Source of the DNA: Polyangiaceae bacterium
GTDB lineage: Bacteria > Myxococcota_A > Polyangia > Polyangiales > Polyangiaceae
DNA: 64,000 bases
Direction: 5' to 3'
Assembly: GCA_016719945.1 (NCBI GenBank)
Contig: JADJYE010000006.1
Coordinates: forward strand, 323,501-387,500
In this document: piece after piece, positions 1 through 8,718 of the stretch
How the letters are laid out: each line of letters begins with the position of its first letter
Numbering within the stretch: the stretch's first letter is position 1
The notes under the pieces: generated by a model
The model's database searches: none
What the model was told of the DNA's origin: nothing
The model's input: only the letters and a program-made list of their open reading frames with translations
Translations under genes and position numbers: made by a program

Positions 1-680
1 TAACGGACCTTGCCCGAGAGCGCCTTGATCTCGTCGAGCGGACCGTCGGCGACGATGCGGCCCTTGGAGACGATGATCGAGCGCGCGCAGACGGCCTCGA
101 CCTCGTTCAGGTTGTGGGTCGACAGCAGGATCGTGCGGTTCTTGCCGGTCTCCTGGATGTAGCGGATGACCTCGGCGCGTTCGTTCGGGTCGAGGTCGCT
201 CGTCGGCTCGTCGAGGATGAGGACGGGCGGGTCGTGCAGCAGCGCCTGACCGAGCCCGACACGCTGGCGATAGCCGTGGGACAAGGTGCGGATGTCTTTG
301 CCGAGGACGCGCGCGAGGCCGCACACGTCGACGATCTTCTTCATCCGGGTCTTGAACGTGCTCGTGTCGACCCCGCGCATCTCCGAGCAGAACCGGAGGT
401 AGTCCCACACGCTCATCTCGACGTAGAGGGGGGCACGCTGCGGCAGGTAGCCGATCTTGCGGCGCACCTCGAGCGGGTCCTCGAAGGCGTCGATGCCGTG
501 CACGCGCGCGGTGCCCGCAGACGCCGAGATGTAGCAGGTCAGGATGCGCATCGTCGTCGACTTGCCGGCGCCGTTCGGCCCCAAGAAGCCCACGATCTCA
601 CCCTTTTTGACCTCGAAGCTGACCCGATCCAGCGCTCGGAAGGATCCGAAGTACTTGGTCAGGCTCTTCGCCTCGATCAT
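1..680 (-). CDS. ABC transporter ATP-binding protein (GldA/CcmA type), C-terminus cut by window edge
   Basis: Reading leftwards from 680 the protein begins MIEAKSLTKYFGSF and carries a Walker A motif GPNGAGKST near residue 38, a signature region read as LSHGYRQR, a Walker B LILDEPTSDLDP and the switch histidine in STHNLNE. It is the nucleotide-binding subunit of a multidrug/gliding-type ABC exporter (GldA-like family); it would power a membrane permease encoded beyond the left edge. The gene is still open at position 1. Start is uncertain: ATG at 680, GTG at 683, or an in-frame TTG at 693-695 that lies 5 bases after a good GGAGG at 701-705. Family membership is confident; the transported substrate cannot be told. 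Confidence 0.88.
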   Translation of the reverse strand, partial: MIEAKSLTKYFGSFRALDRVSFEVKKGEIVGFLGPNGAGKSTTMRILTCYISASAGTARVHGIDAFEDPLEVRRKIGYLPQRAPLYVEMSVWDYLRFCSEMRGVDTSTFKTRMKKIVDVCGLARVLGKDIRTLSHGYRQRVGLGQALLHDPPVLILDEPTSDLDPNERAEVIRYIQETGKNRTILLSTHNLNEVEAVCARSIIVSKGRIVADGPLDEIKALSGKVR

Positions 681-700
681 CACGTCATTCGCCAAAGCTG

Positions 701-706
701 CCTCCC
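701..706 (-). promoter_or_regulatory. Shine-Dalgarno GGGAGG upstream of the ABC ATPase
   Basis: On the minus strand GGGAGG lies 5 bases before an in-frame TTG (693-695) but about 17-20 bases before the conventional GTG/ATG (683/680), so the true start may be the TTG, adding five residues. Confidence 0.4.
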
Positions 707-895
707 GTTTCGCACGATGTGCGTCGCCGCCGTCCGCGTGGCCCGCGCCCTCGAGCCTCGAGGGGAACCGCACCGGGCGAGGTGCGTCGCTGCCCGAAGG
801 GTGGATCTTCGAGCGCCCGCTGGTCGGGCGGCCGGCATCCTAGTTCCGAGCCGATCCCTGTCAACCGGTGGCCCCCAACCAACCGGACTTGGGGG

Positions 896-1861
896 TCATT
901 CCCGGCTTGCATGGGTGCCCGTCCTCTCGAGGCCCGAGAGGACGGCGCGCGCCACCTCGTCGGGGCGCTCGTCCGGCACCCAGTGGCTCGCGTCCGGCAG
1001 GATCCGCAGCTCTGCGCTGGGGCAGACCTCCCGCATCATGCGATCGGCCACGCCCCTGCGGATCGCCTCGTCCCTGGCTCCCCAGAGGATGATCGTGGGG
1101 ACCTGGGTCGGCTCGGTCTTGGGGGCGTCGGTCGCGCCCTTGCCGCGCAGCAGGGCTCGAACGGCGCCCGGGAAGCCGGCGCGGTAGTAGCCGAGGGCGG
1201 CGCGCATCCGCGCGGGGTCCCGCAGGGGGCCGGCGTACAGCTCGACGTCCTCGTCGGAGAACGTCCCTCGGGCGCTCGAGCCCCTGAGCGTGCGGACGAT
1301 GGCGACGGCGCCGCTGCTCGCGAGGAAGCGCTCGATGAACGGGATCTGGAAGAAGGCGGTGTACCAGGAGCTCTTGAGCTGCTCCGGGTTCGAACGCATC
1401 TCGCGGGAGTACGCGCCGTAGTGAGGGCCGTTGACCGACACGTGGTGGGCCACGAGGTCGGGGCGGGACTCGACCAGCGCCCACGCGACGACCGCGCCCC
1501 AATCGTGCGCCACGAGGTGGGCAGGCCCCGGGCGACCGCCGGTGATCGCGAGCGCGTCGAGCACGCTCACCAGGTCCTCGGCGAGGGTGCCGAGCGTGTA
1601 GTCGCCGCTCGCGGGGATGTCGCTGCAGGCGTAGCCGCGCAGGTCGACCATCAGGACCCGGAAGCGGCCCTGCACGAGCGGCGCGAGGCCGCGCCACTCG
1701 GCGGCGTTCTGCGGGAACCCGTGGACGCAGAGCAGGCGCGGCGCGTCGACGCTGCCTGCGCAGAGCACGCGCAGGCGAGTGCCGTCCTTCGCGGTGACCC
1801 ACGTCACCTCGAAGCCGTGCTCGGCCGGGTAGTCGGCCACGCGGTCGCCGGTCTTCGTCAT
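896..1861 (-). CDS. alpha/beta hydrolase, epoxide hydrolase-like
   Basis: A 321-residue single-domain protein. Visible motifs: HGFPQ oxyanion motif at residues 47-51, the nucleophile motif HDWG at 119-122 (nucleophile Asp120), an acid candidate Asp264 in GARDE, and the catalytic His293 in ASHWVP. An Asp nucleophile in HDWG is typical of epoxide hydrolases and haloacid/haloalkane dehalogenases rather than of esterases. No signal peptide is seen, so it should be cytoplasmic. Start ATG at 1861 follows a G-rich stretch that can act as ribosome-binding site. It stands alone, divergent from lysC (about 90 bp apart). The exact substrate is unknown. Confidence 0.88.
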   Translation of the reverse strand: MTKTGDRVADYPAEHGFEVTWVTAKDGTRLRVLCAGSVDAPRLLCVHGFPQNAAEWRGLAPLVQGRFRVLMVDLRGYACSDIPASGDYTLGTLAEDLVSVLDALAITGGRPGPAHLVAHDWGAVVAWALVESRPDLVAHHVSVNGPHYGAYSREMRSNPEQLKSSWYTAFFQIPFIERFLASSGAVAIVRTLRGSSARGTFSDEDVELYAGPLRDPARMRAALGYYRAGFPGAVRALLRGKGATDAPKTEPTQVPTIILWGARDEAIRRGVADRMMREVCPSAELRILPDASHWVPDERPDEVARAVLSGLERTGTHASRE

Positions 1862-1948
1862 CCCCCCGCGTTTACACCCGCGGCGCGCGGATCGGTAGCA
1901 TTGACGCGCCGCATGGGCCCGGCCTAAGCGCGTCACGGTCGGATCAGC

Positions 1949-3208
1949 ATGGCACTCGTCGTCCAGAAGTTCGGCGGCACGTCGATGGGCACCATCGACC
2001 GCATCAAGAACGCCGCCGCCCGCACCATCGCTGCGCACACCGAGGGCAACCGCGTCGTCGTCATCGTCAGCGCGATGTCGGGCGAGACCGATCGCCTGCT
2101 CCGCCTCGCGAGGGAGGTGACGGCGGTCCCCGACGCGCGCGAGATGGATGCGCTCGCGGCGACCGGCGAGCAGGTCGCGAGCGCGCTGATGGCGATCGCC
2201 ATCCAGGCGCAGGGGATGAGGGCGAGGAGCTTCCTCGGCCACCAGATGAAGGTCCTCACCGACAGCGCGTTCACGAAGGCGCGCATCAAGGCGATCGACG
2301 CCTCGAGGGTCCAGCTGGCCCTCGAAGAGGGCGAGATCGTCGTCGTGGCGGGGTTTCAGGGCGTCGACGAGCACGGCAACATCACCACGCTGGGGCGGGG
2401 GGGAAGCGACACCAGCGCGGTGGCGATCGCCGCTGCCCTCGACGCCGACGTGTGCGAGATCTTCACCGACGTCGACGGCGTGTACACGACCGATCCGAAC
2501 ATCTGCCCCTCGGCGAAGAAGATCGATCGGATCAGCTACGAAGAGATGCTCGAGCTCGCGTCGCTCGGGGCGAAGGTGCTGCAGATCAGGAGCGTCGAGA
2601 TGGCCATGAAGTACGGTGTCCCGGTCCACGTCAGGAGCTCGTTCTCGTCGTCTTCCGGCACGCTGGTGACGCACGAGGGCGATCTCGAGCAGGTCGTCGT
2701 CACCGGGGTCGCGTACGACAAGGGTGAGGCCCGCGTGATGCTGGTCGGCGTGCGCGACCAGCCGGGGGTCGTCGCCGAGATCTTCACCGCGCTCGCCGCC
2801 AAGAGCGTGAGCGTGGACATGATCATCCAGAACGTGTCGGTCGACCCCACCGGGGCGAAGGGCGCTCACACCGACGTGACCTTCACCGTAGCGAAGAGCG
2901 ACCTCGCTCGGGTGCGCGACGTGATCGACGAGATCGGCCGCAAGGTCGGCGCGGTCGACGTCCGCTACGACGAGGACATCGTCAAGGTGTCGGTCGTGGG
3001 CTTGGGGATGCGCTCGCACGCGGGCGTCGCGGCGAAGATGTTCAGCATCCTCGCGGAGCACGGCATCAACATCCAGGCGATCTCGACCAGCGAGATCAAG
3101 ATCTCCTGCCTCGTCGCGACGAAGTACACCGAGCTCGCGGTGCGCGCGCTGCACGAGGGCTTCCAGCTCGGCAACGCCCCGGCCGACGAGCGGACGCCCG
3201 CGATCTGA
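1949..3208 (+). CDS. lysC: aspartate kinase
   Basis: Catalyses ATP-dependent phosphorylation of L-aspartate, the first step towards lysine, threonine, methionine and diaminopimelate. The 419-residue protein has the KFGGTSMG nucleotide/substrate motif at residues 7-14, the GRGGSDTSA loop in the middle of the kinase domain, and two ACT-type regulatory segments in the last ~150 residues, as in single-chain bacterial LysC proteins that are feedback-inhibited by lysine and/or threonine. Length is standard for the family. The ATG at 1949 directly precedes the conserved N-terminus (MALVVQKFGGTS); no strong Shine-Dalgarno is visible. The next gene, a Ser/Thr kinase, follows after 48 bp on the same strand. 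Confidence 0.97.
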   Translation: MALVVQKFGGTSMGTIDRIKNAAARTIAAHTEGNRVVVIVSAMSGETDRLLRLAREVTAVPDAREMDALAATGEQVASALMAIAIQAQGMRARSFLGHQMKVLTDSAFTKARIKAIDASRVQLALEEGEIVVVAGFQGVDEHGNITTLGRGGSDTSAVAIAAALDADVCEIFTDVDGVYTTDPNICPSAKKIDRISYEEMLELASLGAKVLQIRSVEMAMKYGVPVHVRSSFSSSSGTLVTHEGDLEQVVVTGVAYDKGEARVMLVGVRDQPGVVAEIFTALAAKSVSVDMIIQNVSVDPTGAKGAHTDVTFTVAKSDLARVRDVIDEIGRKVGAVDVRYDEDIVKVSVVGLGMRSHAGVAAKMFSILAEHGINIQAISTSEIKISCLVATKYTELAVRALHEGFQLGNAPADERTPAI

Positions 3209-3256
3209 GCAGGGCTCGGCCGGCGCCGCGGTTCGGGGTACCTTCTCGGATCGCGG

Positions 3257-6200
3257 ATGGAGCGTATCGGGCCGTACCTGTTGGAGCGACGCCTCGGCGG
3301 AGGCGGGATGGGGGTCGTGTACGCGGCGCGCCACGAGGTCTCGGCAGCGCGCGTCGCGCTCAAGACGCTCGCCCTCCAGACCCCGTCGCTGGTCGCCAGC
3401 CTGCGGGCCGAGGCTGCGGCGCTATCGAAGCTCGAGCACCCCGGCATCGTGCGCGTGCACGAGCACGGGGTGCACGAGGGGACGCCGTACCTCACGATGG
3501 AGCTGCTCGAGGGCGAGACGCTCGAGACCGCCGCGAAGACGCTCGTGTTCTCGCGCTCGAGGCCGCTCAGGTCGGACCCCTCGGCGATCGGCCTGTCGGA
3601 GGTGCTGGAGGACGAGACCAAGCGGCTCGCGACCCGCGAGCAGGAGACCCGAAAGCTCGCGCCCCGCGAGGCAGCGCCCCACAAGCTCGCCGCGGTCGGT
3701 CCCTCGAGCGCCGCGAGCGAGAAGCCGAGGCTGCTGTTCGACGAGGCCCACATGCGCCGCATCGCGGGCATCACCGCGCGCATCGCGCGAGCGCTCGCGT
3801 ACGCGCATGGCGAGGGCATCGTTCATCGAGATCTCAAGCCCGACAACATCGTCGTCATCGGCGGCGACCGACCCGTGCTCGTCGATTTCGGGATCGCTCG
3901 GCCCCGGGCCCTGGTGTCGCGTGAGCGGCTCGAGATCGAGCGGGAGATCGTCGGGACCGCCGCCTACGTCGCCCCCGAGCAGATCTTCGGGGAGCCGCCC
4001 GACCCGCGCAGCGACCTCTACGCGCTCGGCTGCGTGTTCTATCGGCTGCTCGCCGAGCGGCCGCCGTTCGTGGGGTCGAGCGCCGCGGCCGTCCTGCGGG
4101 GGCACGTGCACGAGCGGCCGGCACCCCCCTCGACGTACGTCGAAGGCCTCCCTGCCGAGATCGACGCGCTCGTGCTCGCGCTGCTCGCGAAGGACCCGAG
4201 AGACCGCGTCCCCTACGCCGAGGACGTCGCTCGACGGATCGAGGCGCTCGGCCTCGCGCCCGCGTGCACGCCTGACGAGCCGCAGGCGCGGACGTACGTC
4301 TACGCGCCTCACTGCGTGGGCCGCTCCGATGAGATCGGGGAGGTCGCGCGCGCGATCGACGCCGCGGTCGGCGAGGTCGAGGGCGCGGCGGCTCGAGGCG
4401 TCGTGGTCACCCTCGCGGGGGAGTCGGGGGTCGGCAAGACGCGCTTCGTGGCCGAGGTGGTGCGCGCTTGCCCACGCGACGTCCTCGTCGTCGCGGCCGA
4501 GTCGGAGCCCCGGGGCAAGGGCGCCTCGGGGCCGGCGCGCTGCGTGATGGAGCCCCTGCTCGCGACGCTCCTCGAGCGCGCGCAGGGGCGCGACTCGCGC
4601 AACGTGCGCCGCTGGGTCGGCCCTCACGCCGCGCTCCTCTCGCTGCTCGCACCCGAGCTCGCTGCGTGGGCCGGCGACGAGGCGCCGCCGCTCCCGCGGC
4701 CCGAGCAGATCGGCCGGGCCACCGCGCTGGCGCTGGTCGACGTGGTCCTCACGATGTCCGAGGACGTCCCCGTCCTGCTCGCCCTCGACGACCTGCAGTG
4801 GGCGGACGAGATCACCCTCGCCTTCGTCGAGCGGCTCGCGTCGGACCCACGCCTGGGGGCAGCGCGCGTCGCGGTCTTGGCCGCCTACCGCGCGGAGGAG
4901 GCGGACCACGGGTGGCTCGCGCGCGGGCTCCCCGGTGCGGTGCACGTGCGGCTCCGGCCGCTGCCGCAGGCGGCGATGGTCCGCGCGGCGGGCGCGATGC
5001 TCGCGCTACCCGACGAGTCGCTCGACCACCCTGTGGTGCATGCGCTCGTCGCTCGCGCGAGCAGCAGCCCGTTCGCCCTGGTCGAGCTGACGCGCCTCGC
5101 GGCTCTGGAGGGGATGCTCGTGCGTGAGCGCGGTGAGTGGTCGCTCGATCCCCGCGCGACCGGTCTGCTCGAAGGCATCGCGACCGGCATCGGCGAGCGC
5201 ATCGCCAGGACGCGGCTCGCGAGGCTCGACGACGTCGCGCGCGAGCTGGTCTTCGCGCTCGCCGTCGCGGGCGGGAGGCTGGCGGTGGATCACGCCCTCG
5301 AGGTCGTGCTCGGTCCGGGCTCGGCCCCCCCTGCCGCCCTTGAAGAGCGAGCCTACTCCGCGTTGGCGGAGCTCGTTCGCGAGAGCTTCGTGGTCGAGAG
5401 CGCCCCCGGCGAGGTCTCGATCGCCCACGACAAGCTGCGCGAGGCAGCCACGCTCGAGCTGCCGCCTGCGCGCGCAGCCGAGCTCCATGGGCGCGTCGCC
5501 GCTGTCCTCATCGCCGCGAGCGACGACTCGGCCGAGCGGGAGGCCGAGATCGCCTACCACCTGGAGCGCGCGGGCGAGAGCGCTGCCTCGTCGCGCCATT
5601 ACGTCGCCGCGGCCGAGCGCTTCGAGCAGCGAGGCGCGGTGGCGCCGTCGCTCGCCTGTTGGAGGGCGGCGCTCTCGGCGGCGGGCGACGAGGGCAAGCC
5701 CGAGCGGCGGGTCGCCGCCGCCCGCCTCGGCGCAGCGCTCGTCTCGCTCGGGCAGGTCGATGAGGGAGCGCCGCTGCTCGACGAGGCGAGGGTGAGCGCC
5801 GAGGGCGCGGGCGATCTGGCCACGCTCGCCGCCGCCCTCGTCGGGCTCGCGTACGCCGCGTACCTGCGAGGTGAGGGGCAGGCGCTGCTCGAGCGCGCGA
5901 GTCGAGCGGTGGAGCTCGCGGCCGAGGTCGGCGACGATCGGCTCCACGGTCGCGCCGAGAACGTCCTGGGGATCGCGCACGGCTCGAGCGGGAGGTTCCG
6001 GCGGGCGATCGGGCACTATGAGCGCGCCGCCGAGCTCGCGGAGCGGAGCGGTGACGTCGCGTCGCTCGGCAAACATCGCAGCAACATCTCGATCAACTGG
6101 CGGCTCCTCGGCGAGCTCGACCGAGCCCTGGAGGCGGCGCGGGCGGCCGTCTCGCTGACGGTCAAGAGCGCCACGAGCCACGCGAACGCGTGGTCCAACC

Positions 6201-6703
6201 TCGGGCGGGTCTACCTGGAGCGAGCTCAGCTCGCAGAGGCTCGGTCTGCGTTCGAGCGCGCGATCGAGGTCGCCTCGAAGCTCGACTATGCGGTGGTGCT
6301 CGTCGAGGCGACGTGGGGCCTGGCGGAGATCGCGCGCCGCGCAGGCGACCGCGGCGAGGCCCGCCGGCTCGCGGAGGCCGTGCTCGCGCTCGCGCAGGCG
6401 CGGGGCTATGCGGTGAGCCAGGGGCAGGCGATGCGGACGCTCGCCCTCATCGACCTCGAGGAGGTCGGCGATCCGCTCGTCGACCCTCGAGCTCGGCAGG
6501 CCGTCGCGCGGCTCGAACAGAGCGTCGAGACGATCGCGCCGACGCAGGAGAAGGACGAGCTGGCGGACGGGCTGTCCGAGCTCGCGGCGGGGCTCTTGCG
6601 CGTCGGCGAGCTCGAGCGTGCGGCGGCGCGCAGGGCGGAGGCGGTCGCGATCTACCGCGAGCTCGGGATGGTGGGTCGGCTCAAGGCGCTCGGCGCGCAA
6701 TGA
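3257..6703 (+). CDS. Ser/Thr protein kinase fused to AAA-type ATPase and TPR repeats
   Basis: A 1148-residue signalling protein. The N-terminal Hanks-type kinase has a glycine loop GGGGMGVVY near residue 15, the lysine in VALKT, HRDLKPDN at 190-197 and DFG at 210-212, followed by an APEQ motif. A P-loop ATPase domain starts near residue 355 with Walker A GESGVGKT at 388-395 and a Walker B-like LLALDDLQWAD. The C-terminal ~450 residues are Ala/Glu-rich helices with TPR periodicity. This architecture (kinase, NACHT/AAA-like ATPase, TPR) is common in Myxococcota and relates to PknK-like regulators; here no DNA-binding domain is evident. An unusual ~75-residue charged insertion separates the kinase hinge (MELLEGETLE) from the catalytic loop. 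Cytoplasmic; targets unknown. Confidence 0.93.
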   Translation: MERIGPYLLERRLGGGGMGVVYAARHEVSAARVALKTLALQTPSLVASLRAEAAALSKLEHPGIVRVHEHGVHEGTPYLTMELLEGETLETAAKTLVFSRSRPLRSDPSAIGLSEVLEDETKRLATREQETRKLAPREAAPHKLAAVGPSSAASEKPRLLFDEAHMRRIAGITARIARALAYAHGEGIVHRDLKPDNIVVIGGDRPVLVDFGIARPRALVSRERLEIEREIVGTAAYVAPEQIFGEPPDPRSDLYALGCVFYRLLAERPPFVGSSAAAVLRGHVHERPAPPSTYVEGLPAEIDALVLALLAKDPRDRVPYAEDVARRIEALGLAPACTPDEPQARTYVYAPHCVGRSDEIGEVARAIDAAVGEVEGAAARGVVVTLAGESGVGKTRFVAEVVRACPRDVLVVAAESEPRGKGASGPARCVMEPLLATLLERAQGRDSRNVRRWVGPHAALLSLLAPELAAWAGDEAPPLPRPEQIGRATALALVDVVLTMSEDVPVLLALDDLQWADEITLAFVERLASDPRLGAARVAVLAAYRAEEADHGWLARGLPGAVHVRLRPLPQAAMVRAAGAMLALPDESLDHPVVHALVARASSSPFALVELTRLAALEGMLVRERGEWSLDPRATGLLEGIATGIGERIARTRLARLDDVARELVFALAVAGGRLAVDHALEVVLGPGSAPPAALEERAYSALAELVRESFVVESAPGEVSIAHDKLREAATLELPPARAAELHGRVAAVLIAASDDSAEREAEIAYHLERAGESAASSRHYVAAAERFEQRGAVAPSLACWRAALSAAGDEGKPERRVAAARLGAALVSLGQVDEGAPLLDEARVSAEGAGDLATLAAALVGLAYAAYLRGEGQALLERASRAVELAAEVGDDRLHGRAENVLGIAHGSSGRFRRAIGHYERAAELAERSGDVASLGKHRSNISINWRLLGELDRALEAARAAVSLTVKSATSHANAWSNLGRVYLERAQLAEARSAFERAIEVASKLDYAVVLVEATWGLAEIARRAGDRGEARRLAEAVLALAQARGYAVSQGQAMRTLALIDLEEVGDPLVDPRARQAVARLEQSVETIAPTQEKDELADGLSELAAGLLRVGELERAAARRAEAVAIYRELGMVGRLKALGAQ

Positions 6704-6730
6704 GCTGCGCGTCGCCCGCGGGCCCCGTCG

Positions 6731-7255
6731 TCACTTCGCGAACGCGCCGTACGCGCCCACGAAAAGCTGCTGTGACGGCCCGCCGAGGAAGACGAGCTGG
6801 TAGTGGAAGCGCACGCCGATCGGTAGCTCTTTCAGGGCACGAAATTCCAGCGTGATGGGGAGACCGACGGCCGGCATGAGGGTGTGGCCGCAGCGCTGGG
6901 GGCCGACCTCGCAGTCGACGCCGACGAGGTCGATGACGCCAGCGTCGAGCCCGACCGTGGCGAACCAGCGGGAGACGTCGACGACGTAGCCGAGTCCTGC
7001 CGTCGTGGACGGCGCGACGCGATCGTCCCCCGGGAACCCGTACAGCATCAGGTTCATGTCGACGTCGATGGCGTCGGTGATGCCATAGCGTACGTGGGCT
7101 CCGCCGCCGGTCCCGTAGCGCGCGAGGCCGCGAGGGAAGTCGATCATCGCGAAGCCGTACGAGGCGCCGAAGTGCCACTCGCGCTCGGTCGCCGCGGCGG
7201 GCGCCGCCAGCGCCAGCACGGCTGCGGCTGTGGCTGCGGCTGCGGCGGCTCTCAA
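6731..7255 (-). CDS. exported protein, outer-membrane beta-barrel-like, unknown function
   Basis: A 174-residue protein with a very Ala-rich N-terminal signal peptide (cleavage likely after APAAA, residues ~18-22) and a remainder of alternating hydrophobic/polar strands rich in Gly, Tyr and Phe, ending in an aromatic-rich tail, as in small outer-membrane barrels. It has a Cys pair (in VDCEVG and PQRCGH) that may form a disulphide. The start is a TTG at 7255, twelve bases after the stop of the upstream DUF4846 lipoprotein gene, with a GAAGGG just before it; no ATG or GTG start is available. The pair is probably co-transcribed. No family is recognised with certainty. Confidence 0.7.
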   Translation of the reverse strand: MRAAAAAATAAAVLALAAPAAATEREWHFGASYGFAMIDFPRGLARYGTGGGAHVRYGITDAIDVDMNLMLYGFPGDDRVAPSTTAGLGYVVDVSRWFATVGLDAGVIDLVGVDCEVGPQRCGHTLMPAVGLPITLEFRALKELPIGVRFHYQLVFLGGPSQQLFVGAYGAFAK

Positions 7256-7267
7256 GGCCCTTCGGTT

Positions 7268-8305
7268 CTACTTCATCCGTCGCAGGCTCGACCAAGGAAA
7301 AGGCGCAGGCCAAAACGGCGTGTCGACGGCCTCGCCATCGAGGGAGAACCAAGGACCCTTCGCGCCCGGAGGGACCAGCACCTGGAAATCCTGCGCGGGC
7401 ATGAAGCCCTGGCCGAGCAGGGCGACGCGCTCACCCTTGGCGGAGACCGCGACGTCCAAGATGAGGATGGCGTGGCCCGGGCCGCCGGGGAGCACGAAGA
7501 AATCTCCGGGCGCGAGGTCGGCCCGGTCGATCGGCGAGCTCGACTTTCGCTCCAGCGAGATCGTGCTCGCGTAGTTGAAGACCATGTCGAGGTACTTCCC
7601 GTAGGCGGCGTGGTCGCTCCCGGTCTTGCCTGTCTGCGCAAACTCGATGCCCTTGCCCTTGGGAATGGGGCGCTGCCCCGAGGCGTAGGCCGGCCACGTG
7701 GCGTAGTCGCCCGAGAGGAAGTGGTAGCCGACCGAGGCCTGCTCGCCTCGGGACCATTTCCACTCGGCGTGGAGGCGGATGACCGAGTCGGCGCATTGCT
7801 GGATGTCGAGCGGGCTGACGTCGAGCTCGGCGACCGCCGCGATGCGAGGGTCGTCCGCCTCGTGCAGCACGTCGCCGTCGTACGCGCGCACGGGGTTTCC
7901 CGGGGGCCGCAGGGGGAGCTCGCGCAAGAACGCGCCGAAGCTGCCGGCGGCGACGTCGACCCGCGAAAAGCCCTGAGGAGGCGCGAAGGTGTCCTCGAGG
8001 GGGCGGACCTTCAACCCGTCCGTCAGCCAAGCGTACCGCGCGCGCTCCTCGGGGGTGGGGGGGCGCGGTTCGACGGGTCTGGGGGCGGCCATCGGGCGCG
8101 CCGCAGGGGCGGAGGTCGCGGCCGGGTCGAGGGAGGTGGCGTGCGCGGGCGCGAACGCGACGGGCCCGGCTCCTGCGCCGGTGTCGGTGGACGAGGCGTC
8201 GGCGACCTTCGCCGTTCCGGGGGTCGGCTCGGGCGCGGCGCACCCGCTGGCGAGGGTGACGACCAGGACCGCTCTGCACCACCCTGCGCTCATCGATCGC
8301 ATCAT
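7268..8305 (-). CDS. DUF4846 domain lipoprotein
   Basis: A 345-residue protein with a lipoprotein signal (LASGC lipobox, lipidated Cys near residue 21), a ~70-residue Ala/Pro/Thr-rich linker, then a folded domain resembling DUF4846: features are PPQGFSRV, GSFGAFLRELPL, VRAYDGD, a QQCADS motif with a conserved Cys, and GDFFVLPGGPGHAILILD. The family is exported and found near envelope genes; its function is not established, though the conserved Cys and His-containing strand motif suggest a papain/NlpC-like fold (inference). Start is the first of two adjacent ATGs at 8305. It leads into the beta-barrel-like gene 12 bp downstream, suggesting an envelope pair. Confidence 0.85.
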   Translation of the reverse strand: MMRSMSAGWCRAVLVVTLASGCAAPEPTPGTAKVADASSTDTGAGAGPVAFAPAHATSLDPAATSAPAARPMAAPRPVEPRPPTPEERARYAWLTDGLKVRPLEDTFAPPQGFSRVDVAAGSFGAFLRELPLRPPGNPVRAYDGDVLHEADDPRIAAVAELDVSPLDIQQCADSVIRLHAEWKWSRGEQASVGYHFLSGDYATWPAYASGQRPIPKGKGIEFAQTGKTGSDHAAYGKYLDMVFNYASTISLERKSSSPIDRADLAPGDFFVLPGGPGHAILILDVAVSAKGERVALLGQGFMPAQDFQVLVPPGAKGPWFSLDGEAVDTPFWPAPFPWSSLRRMK

Positions 8306-8418
8306 GCCCTGGACATCGGGGCTGGCGCTCGGATTGTGACAAGCGGAAGCGCCCGTCGCGCTGGACCGGCCGGGACGCGGCGCGTGGGGAGCTCGCTGAG
8401 CTCGCGGGCTGACCGCCC

Positions 8419-8465
8419 GGTGGTGCGGGTCTGCCGTCCCTGCGCGCGGAAGACCCGCCACCACC
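8419..8465. repeat. inverted repeat / strong hairpin
   Basis: Left arm GGTGGTG-CGGGTCT (8419-8432) pairs with AGACCCG-C-CACCACC (8451-8465), 14 base pairs with one bulged C and an 18-base loop. It lacks a T-run. It lies upstream of the DUF4846 lipoprotein gene (start 8305) on the opposite strand sense, so it could be a 5' structure, a terminator-like element or a repeat remnant. Confidence 0.7.
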
Positions 8466-8527
8466 AGGCTGCGTGGTGGCGAGACCGAAGGCGAAGGCGA
8501 AGCCGATGGCGAAGCCGATGACCTCCA

Positions 8528-8574
8528 GCGACGCGACCGGGGGACCTTGCGCCAATGCCCCCCGGTCGCGTCGC
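8528..8574. repeat. perfect 16-bp inverted repeat, copy 1 of a palindromic repeat
   Basis: Arms 8528-8543 and 8559-8574 are perfect reverse complements (GCGACGCGACCGGGGG and its complement) around a 15-base loop. The right half, reading CAATGCCCC...GGTCGCGTCGCCGC, is closely similar to the second palindrome at 8675-8729, so the two look like copies of one dispersed element. Confidence 0.8.
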
Positions 8575-8674
8575 CGCGGAAGGTCGCGCTCCAGCGCGCT
8601 TGTCCACGTTCGGTCGAGTACGCTCCAGGAAGTGCCGAAATCGCGAGGAACCGCGGCTCACCTCCGCCGCAACC

Positions 8675-8718
8675 CGCGACCCCACGAGGTGACATTGCGG
8701 CAATGTCCCCGGGTCGCG
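8675..8718. repeat. nested palindrome, copy 2 of the palindromic repeat
   Basis: The core GACATTGC-G-GCAATGTC (8691-8707) is a perfect 8-bp inverted repeat with a 1-base spacer, nested inside CGCGACCC (8675-8682) and GGGTCGCG (8711-8718). The 3' flank GTCGCGTCGCCGC is shared with copy 1 at 8528-8574. The shape is like REP/MITE-type elements or degraded insertion-sequence ends. Confidence 0.75.

Noticed and set aside
1862..1948. Riboswitch (lysine type) before lysC
   Set aside because: The spacer is only 87 bp and shows no lysine-riboswitch-like structure.
896..3334. Long minus-strand frame (812 residues) opposite lysC
   Set aside because: Only its downstream part (to 1861) is the hydrolase; the rest is antisense to a clear aspartate kinase and has Arg/His/Asp-rich shadow composition.
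5006..6700. Long minus-strand frame opposite the 1148-residue kinase protein
   Set aside because: Antisense shadow caused by GC-rich codon bias; no motifs and an Arg/Glu/Leu-rich composition.
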